DNA from: Paenibacillus sp. UNC451MF
Lineage (GTDB): Bacteria; Bacillota; Bacilli; Paenibacillales; NBRC-103111
Direction of reading: 5' to 3'
NCBI RefSeq assembly: GCF_000686845.1
Contig: NZ_JMLS01000008.1
Coordinates: forward strand, 248,001 to 312,000
DNA length: 64,000 nt
Every line of letters begins with the position of its first letter. Positions within the stretch are counted from its first letter, which is position 1. Shown piece by piece: positions 7,345-15,294 of the stretch. The position numbers were made by a program, and so were the translations under genes. Below the pieces are notes generated by a model. It saw nothing but the letters and a program-made list of their open reading frames with translations, was not told the DNA's origin and made no database searches.

Positions 7345-7387
7345 TCTCATAACATCAAGGTAAGGCATAACACGAGGAGAAGGTTCC

Positions 7388-8395
7388 ATGAATCATGTTT
7401 TAGACGATTTAATTACAGAAGTATTGGAATGTTATTTTGAAGATGCCCAGTGGCGGGTTGAGGCGAAGGAAAGCGGAGTCAATAACACGACACGGTTCGT
7501 TTATACGCCCATGGGTACATTTGTATTACGGATCTATGATAATCACGAAGATTTAAATAAAATCATTTATGAAAACACCGTTTTGCAGCAGCTCCAACGA
7601 GTGAAGCTGCCTTATCGTGTTCCTAAACCGTTAACTACCTTAAAGGGAAACACCTATGTAGTTACGGTTTCTGGTAAAATAGCCGTTGTCTTCGAGTATA
7701 TCGAAGGTGAGCGTGCAAATATGGCTGATACCCAGCACGTAGCTGCTATAGGGCGCGCGATGGGAGAATTAACGGATGCCTTATCGCAGATGCAGTTGGA
7801 TGTAGATGCGGCCTACGAACCCTATTATGAGCTGTACGAGGTTCATCCATTAGTAACGAAAGAAAGACTCGATGCTTGGATGAGAGATATGATCGATGGG
7901 CCGTTTCAAAACGAAATTCAGCTATTAAGCGGCGGGATAGACCGTTTATTAAACGATATTCCAGCATTATGCCGTCTTCCCGCTCAATTAACTCATTCCG
8001 ATATAGTGGCAGGGAATGTACTGGTACTTGGAGATGAAATCTCCGGTGTGTTGGATTTTGAATTCGTTACCCCCGACTTACGTGCCATGGATGCGGCTGT
8101 TTTTTTGTGTGAGCTCATTCGACACGAGGAGGAGAACAGCTGGAGTCTGGTAGAATCGTTTATATCAGGCTATGGTCAAGCAGCGCGTTTAAACGAGGAT
8201 GAAATCGACGCCTTGCCACAGTTAATATTACTTCGCAGTATGGTACTTTGCATTCATTTCCTTGGAAGATACTGGGACGGGATAGACGAAGAGCAAGATG
8301 TAACCCGCTATTTAATGGAACTTAGCCAGGTCTATGCATGGTTGGAGCAGAACCAGGAAAGACTTCAGGAGCTTTGCAAACAACAGTGGGGGTGA
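7388..8395 (+). CDS. Phosphotransferase of the APH / homoserine-kinase type II fold
   Basis: This 335-residue protein has the aminoglycoside-phosphotransferase (choline/homoserine kinase) fold. The N-terminal lobe shows TPMGTFVLRIY with the ATP-binding Lys/Arg strand and a hinge VVFEYIEGE; the Brenner motif is THSDIVAGN (catalytic Asp and Asn) and the metal-binding Asp is in GVLDFEFV. The CotS/YsxE-like spore-associated kinases of Bacillus share this fold, but the substrate is not predictable. GAGGAGAAGG precedes the ATG. It forms a likely operon with the YfhH-type gene that begins four bases after its stop. Confidence 0.8.
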   Translation: MNHVLDDLITEVLECYFEDAQWRVEAKESGVNNTTRFVYTPMGTFVLRIYDNHEDLNKIIYENTVLQQLQRVKLPYRVPKPLTTLKGNTYVVTVSGKIAVVFEYIEGERANMADTQHVAAIGRAMGELTDALSQMQLDVDAAYEPYYELYEVHPLVTKERLDAWMRDMIDGPFQNEIQLLSGGIDRLLNDIPALCRLPAQLTHSDIVAGNVLVLGDEISGVLDFEFVTPDLRAMDAAVFLCELIRHEEENSWSLVESFISGYGQAARLNEDEIDALPQLILLRSMVLCIHFLGRYWDGIDEEQDVTRYLMELSQVYAWLEQNQERLQELCKQQWG

Positions 8396-8399
8396 GTGC

Positions 8400-8693
8400 A
8401 TGAAAAAGCTGTACAGCCAAATGTCCCTGGAAGAGCTGGATGCAGAAATGGCAGATATACTTGAAGCGATGACGAAGGTGGAGTTTCCGAGCCAGAAGGA
8501 ATTGCTGGAGCGCAAATATTATACGGCAAAAGCTTACACTATGAATCCAGGTGACTTTCAACCCGGACTTTATATGGTAGAAGGTCATGAGGAGCAGTTC
8601 GAGCTAGAGTATATCAACGGGATGATGGGTTGGGGCAAAATGGGAAAAGACCCGGAGGCCAGCTTTCCTATCTCGATGCTGACTCGGGTCTAA
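8400..8693 (+). CDS. YfhH family protein (DUF1811)
   Basis: From ATG 8400 the product is 97 residues, matching B. subtilis YfhH in length and pattern: MKKLYSQMSLEELDAEMADI at the start, a middle ERKYYTAKAYTMNPGDFQPG, and the end FPISML. The known fold has a helical N-terminus and a small SH3-like barrel. Its role is not established. An upstream in-frame start at 8334 would lie inside the kinase gene and has no ribosome site. The stop codon overlaps the stop of the convergent fnr-like gene by four bases. Confidence 0.85.
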   Translation: MKKLYSQMSLEELDAEMADILEAMTKVEFPSQKELLERKYYTAKAYTMNPGDFQPGLYMVEGHEEQFELEYINGMMGWGKMGKDPEASFPISMLTRV

Positions 8694-9406
8694 ATCCGGC
8701 ACATATCTTTTGGACAATTTTCGCATTGACATACGTTTTTAAGGTAATTCATGTTTTCAATGATAATGTAGCTGTTTTCCATTGAAATGACGCCGAGCTT
8801 CTTAAGGTCACTAAGCATACGATTGACACTTTCACGGGTTGCGCCGATCATATCGGCCAGCTCGCTGTTTGTCAGTTTTTTGGTTATGAGAATTTGACTG
8901 CCGCTGCTCTGTCCGAATGAATTGCTAAGACGAATTAACGTTGAGCACAGTGCACCTGGCTTTCCGAACATCATGAGGTCACGGAACTTTGTCTGAGTCA
9001 TCCGATGCATGAGTCCCATCCACTTCATGAACTCAATCGCTAGATCTCCATGCTGCCATAGCAGTGTCTCCAAGTCCTTTTGTTGAATAACTCCGATTGT
9101 ACTGTCTTCCATAACCTCAGCATTGAAGCTGTTAACCGACTGATGAAAGGGGTCCAGCTGTCCGAATAAATCCCCATCTCCGTACATGTATAAGATGAAG
9201 CTTTTTCCTTCATCGCTCGTTTTTGTAATCTTGATTCTACCTTGAATCAAAAAATACAGTTTATCCGCAGTATCCCCTTCCCAGAACAAGTACGAACCCG
9301 ACGTAACCTTCTGTTCATACATGATTTCCTTCAGCTTTTCTAAATTATCCTCCGAAAAACATTCCGTATTATGAACGCCGTCTACCTTCAAAGCGCAGTG
9401 CAGCAT
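8690..9406 (-). CDS. fnr: Crp/Fnr-family regulator with a C-terminal iron-sulfur cysteine cluster
   Basis: The 238-residue protein has an N-terminal cyclic-nucleotide-binding-type beta barrel, a long dimer helix (HRMTQTKFRDLM) and a Crp-type HTH (TNSELADMIGATRESVNRMLSDL). Its end, CQCENCPKDMCRI, has C228-x2-C231-x4-C236. This is the spacing of the oxygen-sensing [4Fe-4S] cluster in B. subtilis Fnr (C227, C230, C235), unlike the N-terminal cluster of E. coli FNR. It should therefore be an anaerobic activator. It is divergent from the mobA-like gene, with two FNR-type boxes between them, so autoregulation is likely. A paralogue lies at 10183. Confidence 0.85.
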   Translation of the reverse strand: MLHCALKVDGVHNTECFSEDNLEKLKEIMYEQKVTSGSYLFWEGDTADKLYFLIQGRIKITKTSDEGKSFILYMYGDGDLFGQLDPFHQSVNSFNAEVMEDSTIGVIQQKDLETLLWQHGDLAIEFMKWMGLMHRMTQTKFRDLMMFGKPGALCSTLIRLSNSFGQSSGSQILITKKLTNSELADMIGATRESVNRMLSDLKKLGVISMENSYIIIENMNYLKNVCQCENCPKDMCRI

Positions 9407-9476
9407 GTGATTTTCCTCCTTGACATAACGTGCGTTTTCTTATGCTTTAACCATAAAGGATTACTCTCACAGGCGA

Positions 9477-9492
9477 TGTGATAAAAATCACG
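9477..9492. promoter_or_regulatory. FNR-type box
   Basis: TGTGA-TAAAAA-TCACG fits the Bacillus FNR consensus TGTGA-N6-TCACA with one mismatch. It lies about 70 bases upstream of the fnr-like gene on the minus strand and 117 bases upstream of the mobA-like gene. Confidence 0.65.
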
Positions 9493-9518
9493 CTTTCCCT
9501 AAAAAACACGCCCATTTC

Positions 9519-9534
9519 TGTGATATTTGTAACA
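9519..9534. promoter_or_regulatory. Second FNR-type box, near the mobA-like gene
   Basis: TGTGA-TATTTG-TAACA has one mismatch to TGTGA-N6-TCACA. It is centred about 80 bases before the ATG at 9609, a reasonable position for activating that gene. Confidence 0.5.
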
Positions 9535-9608
9535 TTCAGTTACGAATGAAGTTGATATAGTAATAATTAGCAATAGGGAGGCTTTGCAAGAAAGGAAGTG
9601 TAAGACAC

Positions 9609-10166
9609 ATGCTGAGCGGAGTCATATTGGCTGGAGGAGAGAATGGAATAGCACGAGCGCTGCGACTCATCGGTGGAGAAGCTTTCATAGAATGCCAAAT
9701 TCGCGAAATGCAAACGGTTTGCGAGGAAATCATTATTGTGACTAATGAGCCCAAAATGTTATTGCCTGTCGTTCCGCGATCCACCAGAATCCTTACAGAC
9801 TACTACCCGGGTTACGGTGTATTAAGTGGTCTGCACGCCGCATTTGCGTTGAGCAAGTACGGTGAGTTATGGGTCACAGGAAGCCATAACCCCTACGTTT
9901 ATTCTTCTAGTGCAATCTTAAAACTATGGGAAAGAAAGCAGCTTGAGGTCGTTGAAGCGGTCCTTCCAGTGATTGATGAGGAACCCGACCCGCTCGGTGG
10001 AGTATACAGTAAAAGCTGTCTCGAGGTCATATCAGAGCTGATAAGGAAAGAAGAGAGCCGGGTTTCGGAGCTGCTGCAGCGGATTTCTTGGATAGGAGTT
10101 CAATTATCTGGATTACGGTCTTTGGATATTAACATTTCTGTAAATCAGAATACTTGCACTAATTAA
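9609..10166 (+). CDS. MobA-like molybdenum cofactor guanylyltransferase homologue with degenerate active site
   Basis: The 185-residue protein follows the MobA fold: it starts SGVILAGGENG, has the TDYYPGYGVLSGLHAAF segment that corresponds to the conserved GPLaGIhaGL region, and a GGVYSKSCL near the end. Two catalytic features are missing. The signature LAGGxSxRMGxDK is here LAGGENGIARALRLIGGEA without the lysine, and the metal-binding Asp of the usual AcDMPF strand is replaced in VTGSHNPYV. It may be inactive, regulatory, or use another substrate. Its place between two Fnr-like regulators and behind FNR boxes fits a role in anaerobic molybdoenzyme metabolism. Confidence 0.7.
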   Translation: MLSGVILAGGENGIARALRLIGGEAFIECQIREMQTVCEEIIIVTNEPKMLLPVVPRSTRILTDYYPGYGVLSGLHAAFALSKYGELWVTGSHNPYVYSSSAILKLWERKQLEVVEAVLPVIDEEPDPLGGVYSKSCLEVISELIRKEESRVSELLQRISWIGVQLSGLRSLDINISVNQNTCTN

Positions 10167-10182
10167 AAAAATGCATTCGCCA

Positions 10183-10890
10183 TTACATTCTGCAAATATC
10201 TGGCGGACAATCCGGACATTGTACAATAGACCGCAAATAAGCTAAATCGCGAATGACAAGGTGCCCGTCTAAATAGGCGATGGCGCCTTGCTCCTGGTAA
10301 GCACTCAGCATTCGGCTGACGCCTTCTCTTGTAGTTCCCATCAAGTTAGCTATTTCTGTCTTTGTCATTTTTAATTGAATGCGAATACCTTGCTCGCACG
10401 GCTCACCATAAGAGTTGCTCATTCGAATAAGAGTAGAAGCCAATGCGCCGTTCTTGCCATACAGCATCAGATCGCGAAATTTGGACTGAGTGGTTCGATG
10501 CAGCAATCCCATCCATTTCATGAATTCAACGGCAAAGCTTCCACTGCTGCTGACGAGATCTTCCAGACTACTAGTAGAGATACATCCGACTACGCTATTC
10601 TCCATGACAACTGCGCTGCAGTTAAACCGGGCTTCACTGCCGCCGATTTCCATGTAAAAATCCCCTGCTTGAAGTAAATGAAGAATGAGCTCTTGACCGT
10701 CTTCCGTAATCTTATACACTTTTACCAAACCTTGCTTAATGTAAAAGCATGAGCTTGCAGCTTCGCTTTCCCAAAATAAATGTGTACCGAGATTCTTATT
10801 TTCAAATATCATCTTTTGTTCTAATATTGAAAAGTTAGCCGCAGACAAGTACGCGGCAATTTGTGCAGGTGTGTTAACATCCATAGTCAT
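10183..10890 (-). CDS. Second Crp/Fnr-family regulator with C-terminal cysteine cluster
   Basis: This paralogue of the regulator at 8690 has the same layout: beta barrel, dimer helix (HRTTQSKFRDLMLYGKNGAL), HTH (TKTEIANLMGTTREGVSRML) and a terminal C-x2-C-x4-C (CPDCPPDICRM, C225, C228, C233 in the 235-residue form). It should bind a [4Fe-4S] cluster and sense oxygen. The likely start is the ATG at 10890 behind GAAGAAAGG; the frame is open to 10971 but without a ribosome site. It is convergent with the mobA-like gene, whose stop is 16 bases away. Which of the two is the orthologue of Bacillus fnr cannot be decided here. Confidence 0.83.
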   Translation of the reverse strand: MTMDVNTPAQIAAYLSAANFSILEQKMIFENKNLGTHLFWESEAASSCFYIKQGLVKVYKITEDGQELILHLLQAGDFYMEIGGSEARFNCSAVVMENSVVGCISTSSLEDLVSSSGSFAVEFMKWMGLLHRTTQSKFRDLMLYGKNGALASTLIRMSNSYGEPCEQGIRIQLKMTKTEIANLMGTTREGVSRMLSAYQEQGAIAYLDGHLVIRDLAYLRSIVQCPDCPPDICRM

Positions 10891-10989
10891 TGCTGTATCA
10901 AACCTTTCTTCGTAGGTCATTATTCTATTGTAAAGGAAATGGATCAAATAACATACAAAAACTTTATACACCGTTAACCATTTTTGTGC

Positions 10990-11025
10990 TAATATGGTTC
11001 ATAAGAATCAATGAAAGCGTTGTCA
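10990..11025 (+). promoter_or_regulatory. Extended -10 box and perfect CcpA cre site upstream of the HExxH protein gene
   Basis: TGC-TAATAT (-10 at 10990-10995) is followed, about ten bases into the expected transcript, by TGAAAGCGTTGTCA (11012-11025). This matches every defined position of the cre consensus TGWNANCGNTNWCA. CcpA bound there would act as a roadblock, so the gene at 11051 is probably under glucose repression. ccpA itself is at 53558. Confidence 0.7.
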
Positions 11026-11050
11026 TTTACTTGGAGCGGTGGTGTTCAAT

Positions 11051-12532
11051 ATGACAAAAGTGGTAGCGGTAATAGGGTTGTGGATTAGTGTATGCTTTGC
11101 TTTTTCTTTCATGATCTATGCTCAGGATAATGAGCCGGCTGCTACTTATATAAGTCCTGAAGGGATTCGATTTCAAAGCTACAGCTCCAAATGGGGTCCT
11201 GACAAACTCAGGGGCTTATACGAAATATTATTACAATGTGAGCATGGGGAAGAACTGAATCAATTGAAGCAAGTGACCTTATATCCTGACAAAAGTATAG
11301 GGAAAAGCGGTTATCGCGTAGGCTACTATAGTATTAAAAATAAAAGCATCGATTTATACGAGGTCGATTCTGTTCCAATTGAACGTACCTTTATCCATGA
11401 ATATGGACACCATTTTACCTATTATTGGCTTCATAAGAAAGAGGGCATTTATCCTGCCCAATTAACTGAAGCATCGCAATGGTCACAAATACGTCAGCTG
11501 GACGGATATCCTATTCGTTGGTCAGGGAGCACCTTGCCTTACAGCCATAAGTGGGATCCGGAAGAAATCATGGCTGAAGATTATGTTCTGTTATTCGGTA
11601 TCGATTCCAGACCTATGCCTGAGAGGCCGAGTGATGTAGTTAATTGGTTGAGACATGAGAATGATTATATTCCTTCTGTGCTATCTATTCCGGCTGTACG
11701 TCGTTATTGGCAAACAACCGCGGGCCTTCCTTCCAAGCAGCCCTTAAAAATGCCTGTCATTCAGCAGTGGGAAATAATAACTGATGAGGAAGGCGAGGAA
11801 GTAGAGCAAATCCGAGTTGTATTTTCCTCAGCGGCAGCGTCTGAGCAGCAGCAAGTGCAGTACGGCATTCGAATTGTGGGCTTCGGCGAACAGGGAGGAC
11901 TCCCTGTAAGTATAACAACGGGACTTGTTGCAGAAGGTAAGAGGTTGATTGAAACTAATCTGGATATAAGGCCTCTAAGACAGGAGCTTCAGACCTTCTA
12001 CGTACATATTCAAATCTGGGCTTTGGAGCCGGAAAGCAAACAAATCATGTATACGCCTTATTATATAAACTGGTTTTCTTACGATCATGACTCCAAATCG
12101 ATCAAGCCGATGACGCTTCCTTTAGATAAGCAAGGAATTCGTATCATGCTGAAAAATGAGGGAATGGATAGATGGCCATTAGTCCTCATGTATTTGAATG
12201 GAAAGCCTTATAATGCTGTACGCAAATATAATGAGAATGGAGTCGACTACATTCCTCTCAGACTGTTCTCGGAAGGAGAAGAAGCTAATAGTTCTTTAAA
12301 CAATGGGGACGATAAACCGGTAGATGTTCAATTTCAACGCCGTTCGGTGCAGGTTCGTATGAATCAGGAACAAGCCATGATTGACGGGAAGAGTGTCAAG
12401 CTCAAACGTTCCATTAAAAAGATGGGGATGGAACCCGTCGTCCCCGTCAGCGAACTGCCGGAATTGTTTGGCGTTGCCATTCTATGGGATGGAGAAGATA
12501 GTGGAATGATTGTTCAAACGGATACGCCTTAG
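11051..12532 (+). CDS. Exported HExxH zinc-peptidase-like protein with a C-terminal stalk domain
   Basis: A signal peptide (MTKVVAVIGLWISVCFAFSF, cleavage near AQD) is followed by a region with FIHEYGHHFTYYW (His116, Glu117, His120), the zinc-metallopeptidase motif, and EEIMAEDYVLLFG some 55 residues later, whose Glu could be the third ligand (gluzincin pattern). The C-terminal 130 residues (GVDYIPLRLFSEG, VPVSELPELFG) resemble a copper-amine-oxidase N-terminal stalk domain, which often attaches proteins to the cell wall. ATG 11051 fits the ribosome site GGAGCGGTGG. A cre site in the leader suggests carbon control. No close characterised relative is recognised. Confidence 0.7.
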   Translation: MTKVVAVIGLWISVCFAFSFMIYAQDNEPAATYISPEGIRFQSYSSKWGPDKLRGLYEILLQCEHGEELNQLKQVTLYPDKSIGKSGYRVGYYSIKNKSIDLYEVDSVPIERTFIHEYGHHFTYYWLHKKEGIYPAQLTEASQWSQIRQLDGYPIRWSGSTLPYSHKWDPEEIMAEDYVLLFGIDSRPMPERPSDVVNWLRHENDYIPSVLSIPAVRRYWQTTAGLPSKQPLKMPVIQQWEIITDEEGEEVEQIRVVFSSAAASEQQQVQYGIRIVGFGEQGGLPVSITTGLVAEGKRLIETNLDIRPLRQELQTFYVHIQIWALEPESKQIMYTPYYINWFSYDHDSKSIKPMTLPLDKQGIRIMLKNEGMDRWPLVLMYLNGKPYNAVRKYNENGVDYIPLRLFSEGEEANSSLNNGDDKPVDVQFQRRSVQVRMNQEQAMIDGKSVKLKRSIKKMGMEPVVPVSELPELFGVAILWDGEDSGMIVQTDTP

Positions 12533-12581
12533 CATGCATAGAACGTACCTTTATACAAAATGCTATAGCTGAGGTGATACG

Positions 12582-13076
12582 ATGAATCGTGCATTAACCA
12601 CTGCTCTATTCACAGTAGGATTAGCTCAGCTTGCCAAGGTTCCATTGGCATACCAGCAAACCGGCAAGCTGGATTGGTCTAATTTACTGAGAACCGGAGG
12701 TATGCCAAGCTCTCATTCCGCTGGGGTTGCTTCGTTAGCTTCTTATGTAGCTTTAAAAAGAGGTGTAACCTCCATTCATTTTGCTACTGCCAGTATGCTT
12801 GGCTTAATCGTCATGTTTGATGCGATGGGAATTCGAAGACAGGCGGGAATTATCGCGACTGAAGTAAATGATCTTGGCGATACAGTGGCTCAGTTAGCAG
12901 AAAAGGACCCTTCTTTGAGTCATGAGAAAAGGGAGAAGCAGTTGGAGGAGAGGCTAGGGCATTTGCCTCAAGAGGTGCTGGGAGGAGCTCTAATCGGGGT
13001 TCTCATTGGGGCAGGCAGCTTTATTCTCGAAAGACGTACACGTAAGAGAAGATTATTTCTGCCTTGGTTTGGTTAA
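12582..13076 (+). CDS. Divergent PAP2 / YuiD family membrane protein (DUF212)
   Basis: The 164-residue protein has the family's GGMPSSHSAGVASLASYVAL motif (residues 38-57), equivalent to the SGH core of acid phosphatases and vanadium haloperoxidases, then a DAMGIRRQAG segment, and a C-terminal LPQEVLGGALIGVLIGAGSF membrane helix. These are the hallmarks of B. subtilis YuiD, probably a lipid phosphatase of unknown substrate. GAGGTGATACG precedes the ATG. It is probably transcribed with the upstream HExxH gene (49-base gap) and ends at the bidirectional terminator at 13093. Confidence 0.85.
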   Translation: MNRALTTALFTVGLAQLAKVPLAYQQTGKLDWSNLLRTGGMPSSHSAGVASLASYVALKRGVTSIHFATASMLGLIVMFDAMGIRRQAGIIATEVNDLGDTVAQLAEKDPSLSHEKREKQLEERLGHLPQEVLGGALIGVLIGAGSFILERRTRKRRLFLPWFG

Positions 13077-13092
13077 CAAATGAGAAGAAGAA

Positions 13093-13125
13093 AACCCTGT
13101 ACTGCCGGATAAGCAGAACAGGGTT
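13093..13125. terminator. Bidirectional terminator between yuiD-like and the kinase gene
   Basis: AACCCTGT and ACAGGGTT pair, with an inner CTGC/GCAG stem. T residues follow on the plus strand and AAG-rich sequence on the other side gives T residues for the minus strand. Confidence 0.75.
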
Positions 13126-13142
13126 ATTTAATCTTTTTATCT

Positions 13143-14771
13143 CTACATCGTAGCACGGTTGCCGCTAAGACTCATTTGAGGAGAAGCATCCGGATGACTA
13201 AGAGGAACGGTTATCGTAAATTTGGTACCTTTGCCGATGACGCTTTCCACTTCCATGGTTCCTTCATGATCCTGTACAATCTTATGACATATAGATAATC
13301 CAAGGCCTGTACCTGTTTCTTTTGTCGTAAAAAAGGGCAGGAAAATTTGATCCAATTCATCTTCCGGGATACCTTTGCCAGTATCCGATATTTCTATTAC
13401 CGCTAGTTCCTTGTCACGGGTCAATCGTATTCGGACAAGACCTTCGTCGGCCATCGCTTCGAAAGCATTCTTGATTAGATTTAGCAGCAGCTGCAGCATT
13501 TTATCTTGATCCATCAGCATAGGAAGAGGCTCAGGTCCAGGATCAAAATCAATTTTGTGACCCAAGCGGGATGTCTCCGAATCCAAAAGTGAGATTACTC
13601 GCTGGATGCAATCTTTAATGGAATGGACCTTGAATTGAGTCGCATGTGGTCTGGAGAATTGCAGGAATTCAGCTGTCAGCATGCTCATACGCGTGATTTC
13701 ATCCATGATTAAATCGTACCAAGGTTTAATGTTATAATTATCGGATTTAGATATTTGCAAGAAGCCTTTAATGGTTGTCAGCGGATTGCGAATTTCATGT
13801 GCCATCCCTGATGCCAGTTCACCTACAACCCGCAGCTTTTCTGAACGAAGCATATGCTCTTCGCGCTTTAACCAGGATTCTCTTTTCATGGTATACAAAT
13901 TACGCTCAGCGATAAAGAACAAATCATCCTTGGATACACCGTCATCAGGGTAAAATGCCATTCCGTAGTTAATCTCTATGCCAGTCAGCTTAGGGAATTC
14001 AGAGGCCATCAACTGCGAAATATAGTTTTGTGTATGTCCGGAATCACTGTAGTCCAGAACAATGGCAAATTCGTCTCCACCGTAACGGGAGATGACTAAG
14101 GCTTCAGGGAACATGATACGGAGCAGTTGGGCTACCTGCTTCAGAATCCGGTTAACACCATGAAATCCGTTGATGGTATTTAAGGATTTTAAATCTTTAC
14201 AATCAATCAATACAAGTGCGACCGTCTTATGCGTATGTACCAGATGCTCGAGCTGTCTATGGCATTCCTCATAGTTGTACAGACCTGTCAAAGCATCGTG
14301 AGTACTTAAATGTTTTTTCTCATTATCCAGCAGCAGGGTCTGATTTTCTATAACATATAGATATCGTTTAAATAAAATTCCTACAATAAGGCAGCTTACA
14401 GCACTAAATAATAAAACAAACATCCGATAGTTTGAAAAAGGGACATAGGTAAAAGCAATGCAGACGAAAGCAGCCGTATATGCAATACTGACGAGCACGC
14501 TGGATTGCAGCCTCTTGACCGAATACATCGGTTTGCTGATCTGAACGATGTACAGCGGCAAGCAGATATCCATTTGGCTCGACCAATGAAAGGCCATCAC
14601 CAAACCGAATTGAAGGAATGCGGATCCTATAATCTTCTTTTCAGCGATATGTACGACAAGATATGCTACAGCTAGCAAGATGAGCAACCAAGGACTAGTG
14701 GCTTTATCAAACAAAATAGAAGAGAGGCAAATGACAGCTGTGTATGCAATCAGAATCCAATTATAGCTCAT
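13143..14771 (-). CDS. Membrane sensor histidine kinase with an internal GGDEF domain
   Basis: The 542-residue protein has five or six N-terminal membrane helices (residues 1-135) and a GGDEF domain starting HLSTHDALTGLYNYEE with an intact SRYGGDEF around residue 228. A HisKA domain follows with the phospho-accepting His near 325 in MAHEIRNPLTTIKGF, and then a full HATPase (N box LLNLIKNAFEA, G1 DTGKGIP, G2 GTGLGLS). The HisKA sequence is of the sporulation-kinase type (KinA-E), so it may feed Spo0F/Spo0A. A GGDEF domain placed before HisKA in one chain is unusual. It could make or sense cyclic-di-GMP. No response regulator is adjacent. Confidence 0.88.
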   Translation of the reverse strand: MSYNWILIAYTAVICLSSILFDKATSPWLLILLAVAYLVVHIAEKKIIGSAFLQFGLVMAFHWSSQMDICLPLYIVQISKPMYSVKRLQSSVLVSIAYTAAFVCIAFTYVPFSNYRMFVLLFSAVSCLIVGILFKRYLYVIENQTLLLDNEKKHLSTHDALTGLYNYEECHRQLEHLVHTHKTVALVLIDCKDLKSLNTINGFHGVNRILKQVAQLLRIMFPEALVISRYGGDEFAIVLDYSDSGHTQNYISQLMASEFPKLTGIEINYGMAFYPDDGVSKDDLFFIAERNLYTMKRESWLKREEHMLRSEKLRVVGELASGMAHEIRNPLTTIKGFLQISKSDNYNIKPWYDLIMDEITRMSMLTAEFLQFSRPHATQFKVHSIKDCIQRVISLLDSETSRLGHKIDFDPGPEPLPMLMDQDKMLQLLLNLIKNAFEAMADEGLVRIRLTRDKELAVIEISDTGKGIPEDELDQIFLPFFTTKETGTGLGLSICHKIVQDHEGTMEVESVIGKGTKFTITVPLSHPDASPQMSLSGNRATM

Positions 14772-14939
14772 GCTTTCATACTCCTTATCATAATGTAGGA
14801 ATGAAAGGGTATTAATGGAATTCTCTGTGGATGTGGCAATTCCTGCTGAACAATCGGTATTTAAGCTATTCTTGAATAAAAACTTTTCATTTGATCCAAA
14901 ATAATGATGTTTCCAAACTCAATTAGGAGGAATATGTCC

Positions 14940-15167
14940 ATGCAGCGTGAAAGCTTTGTAGCTGTGCAAAAGAACGGTGATGGCGACATAACAGCCTTCA
15001 AAACTTCCAATGGTCGTACTTTGCAGTACGAGCAAGCCCTTCAAGAAGTTCGCAACGGTTCTATAGAGGGAGTAAACGTTTTCAAAGGTAAAGACGGCGA
15101 TTTCTACATTCGTGGCGATGCTGATGGTGATCCTACGAATAATCTGGATTCGCTGCCAATGTTCTAA
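14940..15167 (+). CDS. DUF3892 family small protein
   Basis: The 75-residue protein shows the DUF3892 pattern: FVAVQKNGDGDITAFKTSNG, a GSIEGVNVFKGKDGDFYIRG strand pair, and the family ending NNLDSLPMF. Of two nearby ATG codons, the one at 14940 has proper spacing (nine bases) from the AGGAGG ribosome site; the one at 14934 is too close. The family is common in spore-forming Firmicutes and has no known function. It is monocistronic, with a terminator at 15181. Confidence 0.85.
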   Translation: MQRESFVAVQKNGDGDITAFKTSNGRTLQYEQALQEVRNGSIEGVNVFKGKDGDFYIRGDADGDPTNNLDSLPMF

Positions 15168-15180
15168 AGGATAACAATAA

Positions 15181-15210
15181 AACCTGACCTTCAATGAGGC
15201 CAGGTTTTTT
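15181..15210 (+). terminator. Rho-independent terminator after the DUF3892 gene
   Basis: AACCTGACCT and AGGCCAGGTT form a ten-pair stem with one mismatch, followed by seven T residues. Confidence 0.85.
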
Positions 15211-15294
15211 TATAATAGGCATTAGATGAGCGGAAGCATGGCTGAGAAAAACCTATCATACTAAACATCCTCTAGAGCCGATAAGAAAGCAAGT

